From contig NZ_CP090983.1 in NCBI RefSeq assembly GCF_021513155.1, forward strand, positions 1,158,501 to 1,222,500: 64,000 bases of DNA, written 5' to 3'. This stretch comes from Jeotgalibaca sp. MA1X17-3. GTDB taxonomy: Bacteria; Bacillota; Bacilli; Lactobacillales; Aerococcaceae. The position numbers were made by a program, and so were the translations under genes. The notes below the pieces were generated by a model that did not search any database, was not told the DNA's origin, and worked only from the letters and a program-made list of their open reading frames with translations. Numbering within the stretch: position 1 is the first letter of the stretch; the number at the start of each line of letters is the position of its first letter. This document shows, one piece after another, positions 8,559 to 16,875 of this stretch.

Positions 8559-10334
8559 TTGATTAATATGGCATATACATTACGATTAAAAACCAACCAA
8601 CCACTAACAACCAGCTATAATGAATTAAGACAAAAACGATTACTTTCTATTACAATCAATGAAGAAAAATTCACTGCTAAGAATCGTAAAAAAATGATGT
8701 GGAAAGAATTAGTAAAAACAGTAGCTCATTATTTCTGGAAAGAAATCCAACAATCTCCAGTCATTCAACTCTCAGATATTTTTCCTCATGACAATAGTGA
8801 GGAAAGATTGCATCATACAATTGCGTTTTATTCTTCTGAAGAAGAAGTAAGAGAAATTTTAAAAGAGCGTCGAGCTAGTAAAAAATTAAATCCAACAAAA
8901 ATTACTTATGAAGGAGCTACTCTCTATTTTGCATCATTTGCCGGTTGGGACGCAGTGATGTTGGCACAAGGAATTCTCAATAAGTTTGGAAAAGACAACG
9001 ATTCGATTGCGCTTGAGTTAACTAAAAAACCTAAAGATATAATAGATGATATTAATGGCGATGATCCCCCATTAATAAATGAAATAACAGGTCAAAACCG
9101 AATTTTATACGGACCTCCAGGAACAGGGAAATCCTATTCTATTAATTCATACAAGTCAGAATTAATTGGAGGACAATCAACGAGTAAGAAAGACTATCAA
9201 TTTACAGGATTGACTTGGAAAGAAGCAGTTTATCTTGCTTTTTTTGAAAAGAATAATCAATCTCTAACAATAAAAGAAATTGACCAAACAGAAGTTATTC
9301 GAGCATATGCAAAAACAAAATCAAATAAGACAACACATGGAACTATTTCTAGAACAATCACTGAAAATGCTACAGAATCTTCTACAAATACAACTTCCAG
9401 AAAAGGAACAGATTTATTTGAAAAAAGTGGACCAAATTGGAAACTAACAACTGATGGGATGATAGAAGCTGAAGAAGTAATTAATAGCCAATATAAACAT
9501 GACAATCAAGAAGATTATTTCTTTGAAATGATTGCCTTTCATCAATCTTTTAGTTATGAAGATTTTATTGAAGGGATTCGTGCTGAAACAGTGGATGGTC
9601 AAATTCAATATGAAATTAAAAAAGGGGTTTTTCTACGTTTTTGTGAGAAAGCAGTTGAAGATCCAGATAATAATTATTTATTTGTAATCGACGAAATAAA
9701 TCGTGGAAATATTAGTAAAATTTTTGGAGAGTTAATTCTGTTAATTGAACCTTCTAAGCGTTTAGGTGCTAAAGATGAGCAAAGTGTTACGCTGCCTTAT
9801 TCTGGTGATGTTTTTGGAATACCTCAAAATATTTTCCTGCTAGGAACAATGAATACGGCAGATCGTTCAATTGCTTTTATGGACACAGCTTTGCGTCGTA
9901 GATTTGATTTTGTAGAAGTGATGCCGGATTCAGCACTCCTTTCTGATATCGTTGGCGAAATTGATGAAGTAGATGTTGGAGAGGTTCTTCAATCAATGAA
10001 TAAACGTATTGAATATTTACTTGATCGGGATCATCTATTAGGACATGCCTTCTTTATTGAAAATGAAACACTAGAAGATTTGCAAAATACATTTGAAATG
10101 AAAATTATTCCTCTACTACAAGAATATTTTTATGATGATTATCAAAAAATAAAAGCTGTCTTAAATGACATTCATGATGTTTATATCACTCCAAAGCAAG
10201 AAAATTACCACTCTTTATTTGATAGTCGTTTTAATCATTTGATTATGAATGGTGATAGTGAACAATTAAAAATGAAAAACTCTGTTGATTTAGAAGACTT
10301 TAAAGCTTTCTGGAGAAGTATTATCAAGGGGTGA
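8559..10334 (+). CDS. mcrB: McrB-like GTPase/AAA+ subunit of a McrBC restriction system
   Basis: McrB subunits use GTP to drive DNA translocation and activate the McrC nuclease on modified DNA. The protein has 591 residues. Walker A GPPGTGKS is at about 185-192, Walker B LFVIDEINRGN near 375-385, and the McrB signature MNTADRSI near 431-438 is followed by ALRRRFDF. TTG at 8559 is the likely start, since AAGGAG (8544-8549) is 9 bases away; the first in-frame ATG (8568) is 18 bases from it. The first 150 or so residues (MAYTLRLKTNQPL onward) are a target-recognition-like domain that I do not recognise. It ends 4 bases before mcrC. Confidence 0.9.
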   Translation: MINMAYTLRLKTNQPLTTSYNELRQKRLLSITINEEKFTAKNRKKMMWKELVKTVAHYFWKEIQQSPVIQLSDIFPHDNSEERLHHTIAFYSSEEEVREILKERRASKKLNPTKITYEGATLYFASFAGWDAVMLAQGILNKFGKDNDSIALELTKKPKDIIDDINGDDPPLINEITGQNRILYGPPGTGKSYSINSYKSELIGGQSTSKKDYQFTGLTWKEAVYLAFFEKNNQSLTIKEIDQTEVIRAYAKTKSNKTTHGTISRTITENATESSTNTTSRKGTDLFEKSGPNWKLTTDGMIEAEEVINSQYKHDNQEDYFFEMIAFHQSFSYEDFIEGIRAETVDGQIQYEIKKGVFLRFCEKAVEDPDNNYLFVIDEINRGNISKIFGELILLIEPSKRLGAKDEQSVTLPYSGDVFGIPQNIFLLGTMNTADRSIAFMDTALRRRFDFVEVMPDSALLSDIVGEIDEVDVGEVLQSMNKRIEYLLDRDHLLGHAFFIENETLEDLQNTFEMKIIPLLQEYFYDDYQKIKAVLNDIHDVYITPKQENYHSLFDSRFNHLIMNGDSEQLKMKNSVDLEDFKAFWRSIIKG

Positions 10335-10338
10335 TTGG

Positions 10339-11628
10339 ATGAGGAATCGGAATATTACCGTTAAAGAATATGATCGCATATATATCAATCAAGTTTACTG
10401 TGGAGTTTCTATAACTAAAAGAGACATTGAAGAACTTAGGGAAGCGATTGATGAACAGAATACTCTGCAAACAGAAGATACTCCTTTGGGAAATTTTTTA
10501 AAGCCAATTAGAGGCGGAGTTCAAGTAAATAACTATGTCGGTGTATTGCAGACAAAGTCGGGGTTAGCAATTGAAATTCTACCTAAAATATACAGTAAAG
10601 AACATCATTCTACAGAAGAAATCCAGAATTTATTTTGGAAAATGATAACAACGGTTAAAGATATCGACGGGAAAGTATTTCAAATGTCTCATTTAGATGT
10701 AAAGAAAGCAAATTTACTAGAAATTTTTATTTCGATGTTTCTGATAGAAATAGATATCGTTATAAAAAAAGGATTAAAATCTTCTTATATAACTGTTCAA
10801 GAAAATAAAGCATATTTAAAAGGTAAATTACTAATGAAGCAACAAGTGCAATGTAACATGGTAAATGCTTCTAAATTTTATAGTGAGTTTGATGAATTTT
10901 TGTTAGACTCACCTGAAAATATCATTCTACGGAAGTGCATGGAATTTATTTTGAAAGTTACCCAGGACAGAAATAATTATAAATATGCACGAGAGCTCTT
11001 TGTACATTTTGATAATATAAGCCCTACGTCCCAAGTAGATTTACTTTTCAAAAAAGTCCATTTAGGCAGGAGTCACCTTTATTATAAAAAAGTTTTAGCT
11101 TGGAGTGAAATTTTTTTAAAAGGATATTCGTTTACTACGTTTACAGGAAGTTCTCTTGCTTTTGCTATTTTGTTCCCAATGGAAAAAGTGTTTGAATCTT
11201 ATATTGTAGAATTAATTAAAAGTTCATTGCCTGAAATGAACACAAGTTTTCAAGAACAAAGTCTAACATTGTTTGACCAAAATCAAGGCGGTCAAAATAC
11301 TTATCGTTTGCGTCCTGATATAGTAGCTCGTTCTAAAAATCATCAAGTTGTGATTGGTGATACAAAATGGAAAGTACTTACTGCAAAGGGGCCTGTTCAA
11401 AGTGATCTCTATCAAATGTATGCATACTTCACTCGCTATTCACAAAGTGGAGAAGACATCAAGAAGGTCATTCTTATTTATCCCTACAGTGATGCTTACC
11501 AAGAAGGAACGTTCTCTAGTTACAAAGAAGATGAACTGACAGCAAGAATTGAAGTTCGTTATATAAATTTATTTAATCCAAACCTGAAACAAGTTATTCG
11601 AGAAATGTTTTTAGATAATCATTTATAA
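10339..11628 (+). CDS. mcrC: McrC-like nuclease subunit
   Basis: This is the nuclease partner of McrB, 429 residues, usual for McrC. The N-terminal part (VQVNNYVGVLQTKSGLAIEILPKI) is the typical McrC beta-rich start. The C-terminal PD-(D/E)xK nuclease is visible as RPDIV (Asp327) followed by GDTKWK (Asp341, Lys343). All catalytic residues are therefore in place. The ATG lies 4 bases after mcrB with GGGGTGATTGG as ribosome site, so the two are co-transcribed. This is the only intact restriction system in the island and would target methylated or otherwise modified incoming DNA. Confidence 0.9.
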   Translation: MRNRNITVKEYDRIYINQVYCGVSITKRDIEELREAIDEQNTLQTEDTPLGNFLKPIRGGVQVNNYVGVLQTKSGLAIEILPKIYSKEHHSTEEIQNLFWKMITTVKDIDGKVFQMSHLDVKKANLLEIFISMFLIEIDIVIKKGLKSSYITVQENKAYLKGKLLMKQQVQCNMVNASKFYSEFDEFLLDSPENIILRKCMEFILKVTQDRNNYKYARELFVHFDNISPTSQVDLLFKKVHLGRSHLYYKKVLAWSEIFLKGYSFTTFTGSSLAFAILFPMEKVFESYIVELIKSSLPEMNTSFQEQSLTLFDQNQGGQNTYRLRPDIVARSKNHQVVIGDTKWKVLTAKGPVQSDLYQMYAYFTRYSQSGEDIKKVILIYPYSDAYQEGTFSSYKEDELTARIEVRYINLFNPNLKQVIREMFLDNHL

Positions 11629-11664
11629 TTTAAAAAATAAAAAATATGGAAAGGAAGTTCCTTC

Positions 11665-12014
11665 ATGACCAAACATAAATTATACACGATGAGTTTTGCG
11701 AGAGTTTATCCTCTCTATATTGACAAAGTACAACGAAAAGGTCGGACTTAAGAAGAAGTAGATGAAGTTATTCAGTGGTTAACAGGATAAGATGAAGAAG
11801 GTTTAAAAATACAATTAGAAAAAGAAACCGATTGTGAAACGTTTTTTTAGAAGCACCTGCTATGAATCCATCTAGAACCTTCATTAAAGGGGTCATCTGT
11901 GGCATTCGAGTAGAAGAGATAGAGGAACCAATCATGAGGGAAATTCGCTATTTGGATAAATTGATAGATGAGTTAGCCAAAGGAAAAAAGATAGAAAAGA
12001 TTTTAAGAAAATAA
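11665..12014 (+). pseudogene. DUF2200 family protein, decayed
   Basis: The frame starts MTKHKLYTMSFARVYPLYIDK, the typical DUF2200 N-terminus. It is interrupted by TAA in place of a codon after KGRT, by TAA again after WLTG, and by a frameshift in a T-run near 11841-11847. It then finishes APAMNPSRTFIKGVICGIRVE and MREIRYLDKLIDELAKGKK to TAA 12012-12014. Repaired length is about 116 residues, the family's normal size. Function of the family is not established. Two substitutions plus one indel show genuine decay. Confidence 0.85.
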
Positions 12015-12049
12015 TACTGTATTTATTTAGTACACAAAAAGAACTGTCT

Positions 12050-12053
12050 CCTG
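12050..12053. repeat. Left copy of the CCTG target-site duplication
   Basis: CCTG lies directly before the left end of the IS and is repeated at 13592-13595 directly after the right end. Four bases is a normal duplication size for the IS3 family. Confidence 0.8.
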
Positions 12054-12107
12054 TGAGCCGACCCCCGAAAGTTAGACCTTAAAAATCTATCTTTTGGGGG
12101 TATTTTT

Positions 12108-12680
12108 ATGGCTAAATATAGTTACGAGTTGAAATTAAAAATCGTTGAAGATTATATGAATGGCAAAGGGGGATATTATTACCTCGCCAATAAATATGGT
12201 GTTACGTCTGATTCAACTGTTAAAAAATGGGTGAATAGCTATAAAGCAATGGGAAAGGATAGTTTAAAACGTAGTCGTCAAAATAAGAGTTATTCTGTTC
12301 AATTCAAGGTAAATGCGGTAGAGTTATATTTAACTACAGAAATGTCCTATCAGAATCTCGCTATAGAACTTGAAATTAATAATCCCAGTCTCTTGGCAAG
12401 ATGGGTTCAAGTCTTTCATAGCGAAGGTATGGAAGGCCTTTCTAAAGCGAAAGGAAGACCGCCTAAAATGACTCCAGATCAACATTCTAAAGACCAAGAG
12501 TCTCGTGAGACCAACGGGTTTCAAGAACCCCATATTGAAGAGTTGAAAAAACAAGTCCATCGTTTAGAAATAGAGAACGCCTTTTTAAAAGAACTCAGGA
12601 GGTTGCGGAGCGAGGAATCGCACAAAGCAACGAACAAATCTCAAGAGTCATTCACACCCTCCGAGGACGATTCAAATTAA
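12108..12680 (+). CDS. IS3-family transposase OrfA (helix-turn-helix)
   Basis: This 190-residue DNA-binding subunit has two helix-turn-helix units typical of IS150 OrfA (KYSYELKLKIVEDYMNGKGG and FKVNAVELYLTTEMSYQNL), then a leucine-zipper-like coiled coil (EELKKQVHRLEIENAFLKEL). The ATG follows GGGGGTATTTTT. T-TTA-AAA at 12584-12590 in the orfA frame is a classic -1 slippery heptamer. Shifting there joins the frame of orfB and gives an OrfAB fusion of roughly 475 residues, the active transposase in this family. Confidence 0.88.
   Translation: MAKYSYELKLKIVEDYMNGKGGYYYLANKYGVTSDSTVKKWVNSYKAMGKDSLKRSRQNKSYSVQFKVNAVELYLTTEMSYQNLAIELEINNPSLLARWVQVFHSEGMEGLSKAKGRPPKMTPDQHSKDQESRETNGFQEPHIEELKKQVHRLEIENAFLKELRRLRSEESHKATNKSQESFTPSEDDSN
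12584..12590 (+). promoter_or_regulatory. Programmed -1 frameshift site T-TTA-AAA
   Basis: The heptamer is in the correct phase (TTT TTA AAA in orfA). After slipping back one base the reading continues without a stop through EVAERGIAQSNEQISRV into orfB. This arrangement is established for IS3-family elements. Confidence 0.75.
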
Positions 12681-12721
12681 AAGACATTCTTGAGGTCGTA
12701 AAATTTCCTAAATCAACGTAT

Positions 12722-13534
12722 ATGTACTGGCAAAAACGTTTTGATCGAGAAGACCCAGATAAAGAAATCAAAGAAGTGATGATGACTATAAGAAAGCAGC
12801 ACGCTGATTATGGGTACCGACGTATGAAAAAAGAGTTACTTAAGTATGGTGTTGAAATCAATCATAAAAAGCTTCAACGACTCATGGTTGAACTTGATAT
12901 CCGCGTTAAATCTTATTCTCGAAAATCACGAAAATACAGTTCTTATAAAGGTAACGTCGGAGTTCTAGCTCCTAATCGTATAAATAGACGGTTTAACTCC
13001 TCTATCCCTTATCAAAAAATCACTACGGACACGACGGAGTTTAAATATTATGAGAAAGACGAATCAGGTCGTTTGCAAATTAAAAAGTTATACCTCGATC
13101 CATTTATGGATTTATTTAATCGCGAGATCATTAGTTTTAAAGTGACTAAACAACCCAATGGCGAAAGCATTATAGCAGCTTTAAATGACGCTATCCAGGC
13201 TTCGAGAACGTGTAAATATAGACGAACGTTCCATTCAGATCAGGGCTGGGCGTATCAAATGAAGGCCTATGGTGTAGAATTAGAAGACAACAACATTTTC
13301 CAAAGTATGTCCCGTAAGGGAAACTGCTTCGATAACAGTCCAATGGAGAACTTCTTTAGTATATTGAAACAGGAAATGTATCATGGACGTATTTATAAAA
13401 GTTACGGGGAATTAAAGAAAGCAATAGTGATCTTCATTAATTATTACAATAACGATCGAATGAAGGAGAAACTTAATTGGTTAAGTCCAATTGAATACCG
13501 ATTATCATCACCTTCTTTAAAACAAAGCGCATAA
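12722..13534 (+). CDS. IS3-family transposase OrfB (DDE integrase)
   Basis: This is the catalytic subunit, 270 residues from the in-frame ATG, with the open frame extending upstream to the slippery site. The DDE residues are visible in ITTDTTEFKYY (first Asp), FHSDQGWAYQ (second Asp) and NSPMENFFSILKQE (Glu). The N-terminal HTH_21 segment (DYGYRRMKKELLKYG) is also present. The frame is -1 relative to orfA, so it is probably translated mainly as the OrfAB fusion. No lesions are seen. Confidence 0.9.
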   Translation: MYWQKRFDREDPDKEIKEVMMTIRKQHADYGYRRMKKELLKYGVEINHKKLQRLMVELDIRVKSYSRKSRKYSSYKGNVGVLAPNRINRRFNSSIPYQKITTDTTEFKYYEKDESGRLQIKKLYLDPFMDLFNREIISFKVTKQPNGESIIAALNDAIQASRTCKYRRTFHSDQGWAYQMKAYGVELEDNNIFQSMSRKGNCFDNSPMENFFSILKQEMYHGRIYKSYGELKKAIVIFINYYNNDRMKEKLNWLSPIEYRLSSPSLKQSA

Positions 13535-13591
13535 AAAACAGAGTAGAATAATCTACTCTGCAAAAAAGTCTAACTTTTTGGGGTCACTATA

Positions 13592-13595
13592 CCTG
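13592..13595. repeat. Right copy of the CCTG target-site duplication
   Basis: This is the direct repeat of 12050-12053. The following bases (TGAAAAAACAGGAAAGCAGTTCTTTTTTT, read in two parts) complete the right arm of the interrupted terminator. Confidence 0.8.
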
Positions 13596-13630
13596 TGAAA
13601 AAACAGGAAAGCAGTTCTTTTTTTAGTTGG

Positions 13631-14542
13631 TTACATGATGAAAGCAAGTGCTGCAGTCATAAGAATGAGGGAGATAATGATACTAGCAGACGATAAAAAC
13701 CCAGATAGAGCTTCTTTGTTGCCATAAACGACCATATTAATCGTAGAAACGGTAGCGATAGGAGCAAGTACTAAAAGGACGAGCGATAATCGAACCAATT
13801 CCGGTAGAGGCAATAAAAAGTAAGCAATGAATGCAAGAATGATTCCGGTTGTGTATCTGGTAAAAAGAAGTTGGGCTACTTTTTTCAAATCACTACGGGA
13901 AATGGTAAACTCTAGATAGAGCCCAATCATAAACATCGATAAAAAAGCATTGCTACTGGCAAATAATTGAACAATAGAAAGAACGTTTACTGGAATCGTA
14001 ACATTCAGAATCGCTAACAGGATCATGATGATGTAGGTAGTAAAACTTGGTGAACGGAATAGCTGAAGAATGACTTTTTTGATTTCTTTTTTCTCATGTT
14101 TTTCGCCAACGATTTGATCCGTTAGCATGGGTGTTCCACCAAAAAGCATCAGCGCATTTCCAGTATCAAAACTTCCAATGAAAGGAATCGCTTGTGGAAA
14201 GAACCCTTGTACAAATGGAATCGTGAAATTTCCGATATTATATCCCGTTTGACTGAAAATCATTAAGGCTTGATCTGTCGATTTTCTTTTCCTCCAAATA
14301 AACCCTCCCACAATAATTCCAATCACATTGGTTAACAATCCTAATGAAATCAAAAAAAGCAAGGTACTATTTATTTCTACAGAATCAAACCCGATGATGA
14401 TGGTTGCCGGTAACGTTATATTTAAAATGATTTTAGAAAGGGTCTGTCCATCTTTTGCTTCTAATATTTTTTTCGTTTTAAAGAAATAGGCAACTAAAAT
14501 AACAAGTAAAAAGCTAAGTGCTTGTGTCAGTACGACCCCCAC
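13631..14542 (-). CDS. AEC family transporter (auxin efflux carrier-like)
   Basis: This polytopic membrane protein of about 303 residues has roughly ten helices and the AEC family pattern, including LPATIIIGFDS and FSQTGYNIGNFTIPF near the middle. Family members export organic acids such as malate, or other small anions; this substrate is unknown. The GTG at 14542 is preferred because AAAGGAG (14554-14560) sits 11 bases before it. The upstream GTG at 14554 overlaps that ribosome site. The gene converges on the IS, which interrupted the shared terminator downstream. Confidence 0.88.
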   Translation of the reverse strand: MGVVLTQALSFLLVILVAYFFKTKKILEAKDGQTLSKIILNITLPATIIIGFDSVEINSTLLFLISLGLLTNVIGIIVGGFIWRKRKSTDQALMIFSQTGYNIGNFTIPFVQGFFPQAIPFIGSFDTGNALMLFGGTPMLTDQIVGEKHEKKEIKKVILQLFRSPSFTTYIIMILLAILNVTIPVNVLSIVQLFASSNAFLSMFMIGLYLEFTISRSDLKKVAQLLFTRYTTGIILAFIAYFLLPLPELVRLSLVLLVLAPIATVSTINMVVYGNKEALSGFLSSASIIISLILMTAALAFIM

Positions 14543-14676
14543 GAATGATTTCACTCCTTTTATTTTCTACAAATACCATATAGCCCAAGTATACACAATA
14601 AAATGATGGTCTACAGGAATCGTTTATCTCAATAAGCCTTTTTATTAATTTCACATTTTAAAAGGAGAGAACAGAT

Positions 14677-15516
14677 TTACAAAAACAAATCTAGTTGTTG
14701 TGGAGCTAATCCTTCAAATTCAATTCCTAGCATTTTCTGAAGAGTTTTCGCATTTTTTGCGGCATGACCTCCTGAGTTATTATTGAAGATAACGGTAACT
14801 TCTTTAGAATCTTTTTCTAAATCGCGGGCTGCCTGCATGATTTCCTTTAGGTCTTCATCACTATAATCATACAAGGTTCGAAAGGTTCTCCAATCCTTTG
14901 TATCGTCACCTAACCAGCCTTCATAGTTTCGACCGTGTAAACGAATAAAGGTTTTGTCTGGATTAGTTGCGACGGGTGTAAAGGGGACGGAGTTATTGGG
15001 TGTTTGTGGTTGATCCACTACAACATGAATAAAATTCATTTCTTTTAAAAATGCTAGCGTTCCTGATTTAAACTCTTCGCTGTACCAACTCTGATTACGA
15101 AATTCGATGGCAATTGGAAGGTCAGCCATCCATCTGCGCACTTTCCTTAAATATTCTACATGCCCTTTTCTACAAGAGAACGTCGGTGGAAATTGAAAAA
15201 GAAATGCTTTTATTTTTCCACTTTTCATCATAGGAGAGAAAGTTGCCTTATAAATTTTAAATAAGTCTTCCAGCGATCTGGTTTCTTCGATTTGACCTTT
15301 GTGTTTTGTGAGTGGGGCGTATGCTTTAGGTATAAACTGAAAGGTTTCGGGCGTGTTTTTAATCCATTGGGTAATATTTTTTTCAGGAGGAATGGCATAG
15401 AAACTCGAATCCAATTCCACTACTGGCAAATGACTAGCATAATCAATAAGTTTTCTTTTTGGATCCGGACAAATAAGAGGATGATCAGACCATCCTGTAA
15501 GACCAATCTCAATCAT
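14677..15516 (-). CDS. DUF72 family protein (YecE-like)
   Basis: This 279-residue TIM-barrel-type protein of the DUF72/YecE family begins MIEIGLTGWSDHPLICPD and shows the family motifs ELDSSFYAIP, FQFIPKAYAPLTKH, FLFQFPPTF, AIEFRNQSW and FIRLHGRNYEGW, ending VIFNNNSGGHAAKNAKTL. AAAGGAGG lies 7 bases before the ATG. The function is not established; in other bacteria the gene is conserved and sometimes next to DNA or iron-sulphur genes. Length is normal. Confidence 0.9.
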   Translation of the reverse strand: MIEIGLTGWSDHPLICPDPKRKLIDYASHLPVVELDSSFYAIPPEKNITQWIKNTPETFQFIPKAYAPLTKHKGQIEETRSLEDLFKIYKATFSPMMKSGKIKAFLFQFPPTFSCRKGHVEYLRKVRRWMADLPIAIEFRNQSWYSEEFKSGTLAFLKEMNFIHVVVDQPQTPNNSVPFTPVATNPDKTFIRLHGRNYEGWLGDDTKDWRTFRTLYDYSDEDLKEIMQAARDLEKDSKEVTVIFNNNSGGHAAKNAKTLQKMLGIEFEGLAPQQLDLFL

Positions 15517-15652
15517 ACTATTCCTCCTTTAAGGAAGTTGTTTTCTCTATCATATAATTTCAAGTATTCCTATGCAATGATTTGGATTTTACCCTATTAG
15601 TATGGGAAGATGAATGTAGAAGGAACACTAATTTTTACGAGGAGTATCTACT

Positions 15653-16180
15653 ATGAAAATAGAAGAGTATGCATGGAATGAGCATGAACAGAAATTAAAG
15701 AGAAAACAAATAGGATTTCGACCAAGTTCACCTAAAATTAAAATAGTAGACGATATACACCTTAGAAATCTGATAGAAGAGAGGATTGAATCGTTACCCC
15801 AAAAGGAAGTAGCTAAGTGGGCTCTAAAACTATCCTTAGAGTATTTAGTTTTTTTAGATGAACATTTGAAAGATGATCCACGAATTAATCTAGGGATAAA
15901 AACTTTGGAAGAACGAATAGAAGGAAATATACGTGCATATGACCTAAGGCAGGTAGGGTTTTTAGTTAATCAATTGGCAAAAGAGTCTAAAACAGATAAG
16001 AGCAAATATTCTGCTCGGACATTCGCACAAGCGATTGCTACTGGTCATATGAGAGGGCATGCGATGGTATGCAGTGACTATGCAATAAAAGTAACGAATG
16101 GATTAACAGATAATTCTTTGGAAATGGCGACAAAAGAAAGAGAAAGACAGTTGGAAATGTTTTCTAAATGGTTGAAATAG
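15653..16180 (+). CDS. Putative immunity-type protein (Imm5-like)
   Basis: The protein has 175 residues. Its C-terminal half contains YSARTFAQAIATGHMRGHAMVCSDYAIK, which resembles the helical repeat of proteins annotated as putative immunity protein (Imm5 family), with the paired His residues in TGHMRGHA. The N-terminus is charged and helical. ACGAGGAG is the ribosome site. No toxin gene is present nearby, so it may be an orphan immunity gene or simply a member of a broader helical family. The assignment is from motif memory and is moderate. Confidence 0.6.
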   Translation: MKIEEYAWNEHEQKLKRKQIGFRPSSPKIKIVDDIHLRNLIEERIESLPQKEVAKWALKLSLEYLVFLDEHLKDDPRINLGIKTLEERIEGNIRAYDLRQVGFLVNQLAKESKTDKSKYSARTFAQAIATGHMRGHAMVCSDYAIKVTNGLTDNSLEMATKERERQLEMFSKWLK

Positions 16181-16206
16181 CTTTATAGAAATAAAGGAGG
16201 ACACGT

Positions 16207-16653
16207 ATGTCAGTCGGAATGGTACTCGAAGGTGGCGAATTTAGTGAAGTATCTGAATTCCTCGCCGAAATAACTTTTTATTTTGTAGACAATCATCTTG
16301 TTTTTTCTTCTGTCACACCTGGATATTTTAGTGCTGATTTAACGAGTGCTCCAGAAATGGACAGGGTTACTAACCTTTATACAGTAAATGAATTAGAAGA
16401 ATTGAATCCAGAAGTGTTCACGGTGTCAGAAGTGCTTTTTGAAGGAGAGCCTTTACGACAAGTCATGGTAGCTGCACAACCTTTACCTGAAGAAACAGAT
16501 CATGTATTAAATGCTTTTTATTTCTTTGTGGTGGAGGAAGACATTAAGAACTTTGCCTATCTATCTTTCAATGATGTTTCGCAAGATTTTCCGAGTAATT
16601 CCATCTTATTATTTAATAGTTATTTTAACGAAATACTAAATCAGCAAGATTGA
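16207..16653 (+). CDS. Unknown acidic protein following the immunity-like gene
   Basis: This 148-residue, strongly acidic, beta-rich protein has no signal peptide or membrane segment (begins MSVGMVLEGGEFSEVSEFLA). It follows the Imm5-like gene by 26 bases with AAAGGAGG as ribosome site, so the two form an operon that ends at the next terminator. I do not recognise the family. Small acidic proteins in such pairs are often immunity or antitoxin proteins, but nothing here proves that. Confidence 0.65.
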   Translation: MSVGMVLEGGEFSEVSEFLAEITFYFVDNHLVFSSVTPGYFSADLTSAPEMDRVTNLYTVNELEELNPEVFTVSEVLFEGEPLRQVMVAAQPLPEETDHVLNAFYFFVVEEDIKNFAYLSFNDVSQDFPSNSILLFNSYFNEILNQQD

Positions 16654-16657
16654 AAGA

Positions 16658-16686
16658 AAAATAGACTTTTTAAGTCTATTTTTTTG
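16658..16686 (+). terminator. Terminator after the immunity-like pair
   Basis: AAAATAGACTT and AAGTCTATTTTTTT form a compact hairpin with a T-tract. Confidence 0.85.
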
Positions 16687-16795
16687 TTCACAAAAAATAT
16701 GATCGATTATCTTTTAGAATTAGATGAATAAATATTATATTTATGTAAGAACTATCATAAAAAGGGTCGTAAAATGATAATAGGAACAGTTTAAC

Positions 16796-16809
16796 TGAAA
16801 GTGTTTACA
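16796..16809 (+). promoter_or_regulatory. CcpA-type cre site
   Basis: TGAAAGTGTTTACA differs from the cre consensus TGAAAGCGTTTACA by one base and overlaps the -35 hexamer of the PTS operon promoter. CcpA binding here would block transcription when preferred sugars are present (established for Firmicutes). Confidence 0.7.
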
Positions 16810-16832
16810 AAGAATGTGATCAAAGGTATAGT
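16804..16832 (+). promoter_or_regulatory. Promoter of the mannoside operon
   Basis: TTTACA (16804-16809), a 17-base spacer and TATAGT (16827-16832) make a good sigma-A promoter, 44 bases before the first start codon. Confidence 0.7.
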
Positions 16833-16875
16833 AATAAAAGATAAAAATTTGTAAGCAAAGGATGAGTTGGATACT

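Larger units (their letters stand above)
12054..13591 (+). mobile_element. IS3-family (IS150 group) insertion sequence, 1538 bp
   Basis: The element starts TGAGCCGACCCCCGAAAGTTAGAC (12054-12077, broken here for length: TGAGCC then GACCCCCGAAAGTTAGAC) and ends with GTCTAACTTTTTGGGGTC-ACTATA (13568-13591). The terminal inverted repeats match at 16 of 18 inner positions. A CCTG target duplication flanks it (12050-12053 and 13592-13595). The two overlapping frames orfA and orfB, a slippery site and all three DDE residues are present, so the element looks functional. Joining the flanks across one CCTG restores a terminator hairpin (GAACTG...CAGTTC), showing where it landed. Confidence 0.92.

Noticed and set aside
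12584..12680. The orfA/orfB frame break as a pseudogene lesion
   Set aside because: A correctly phased slippery site explains it as programmed frameshifting, usual for IS3 elements.
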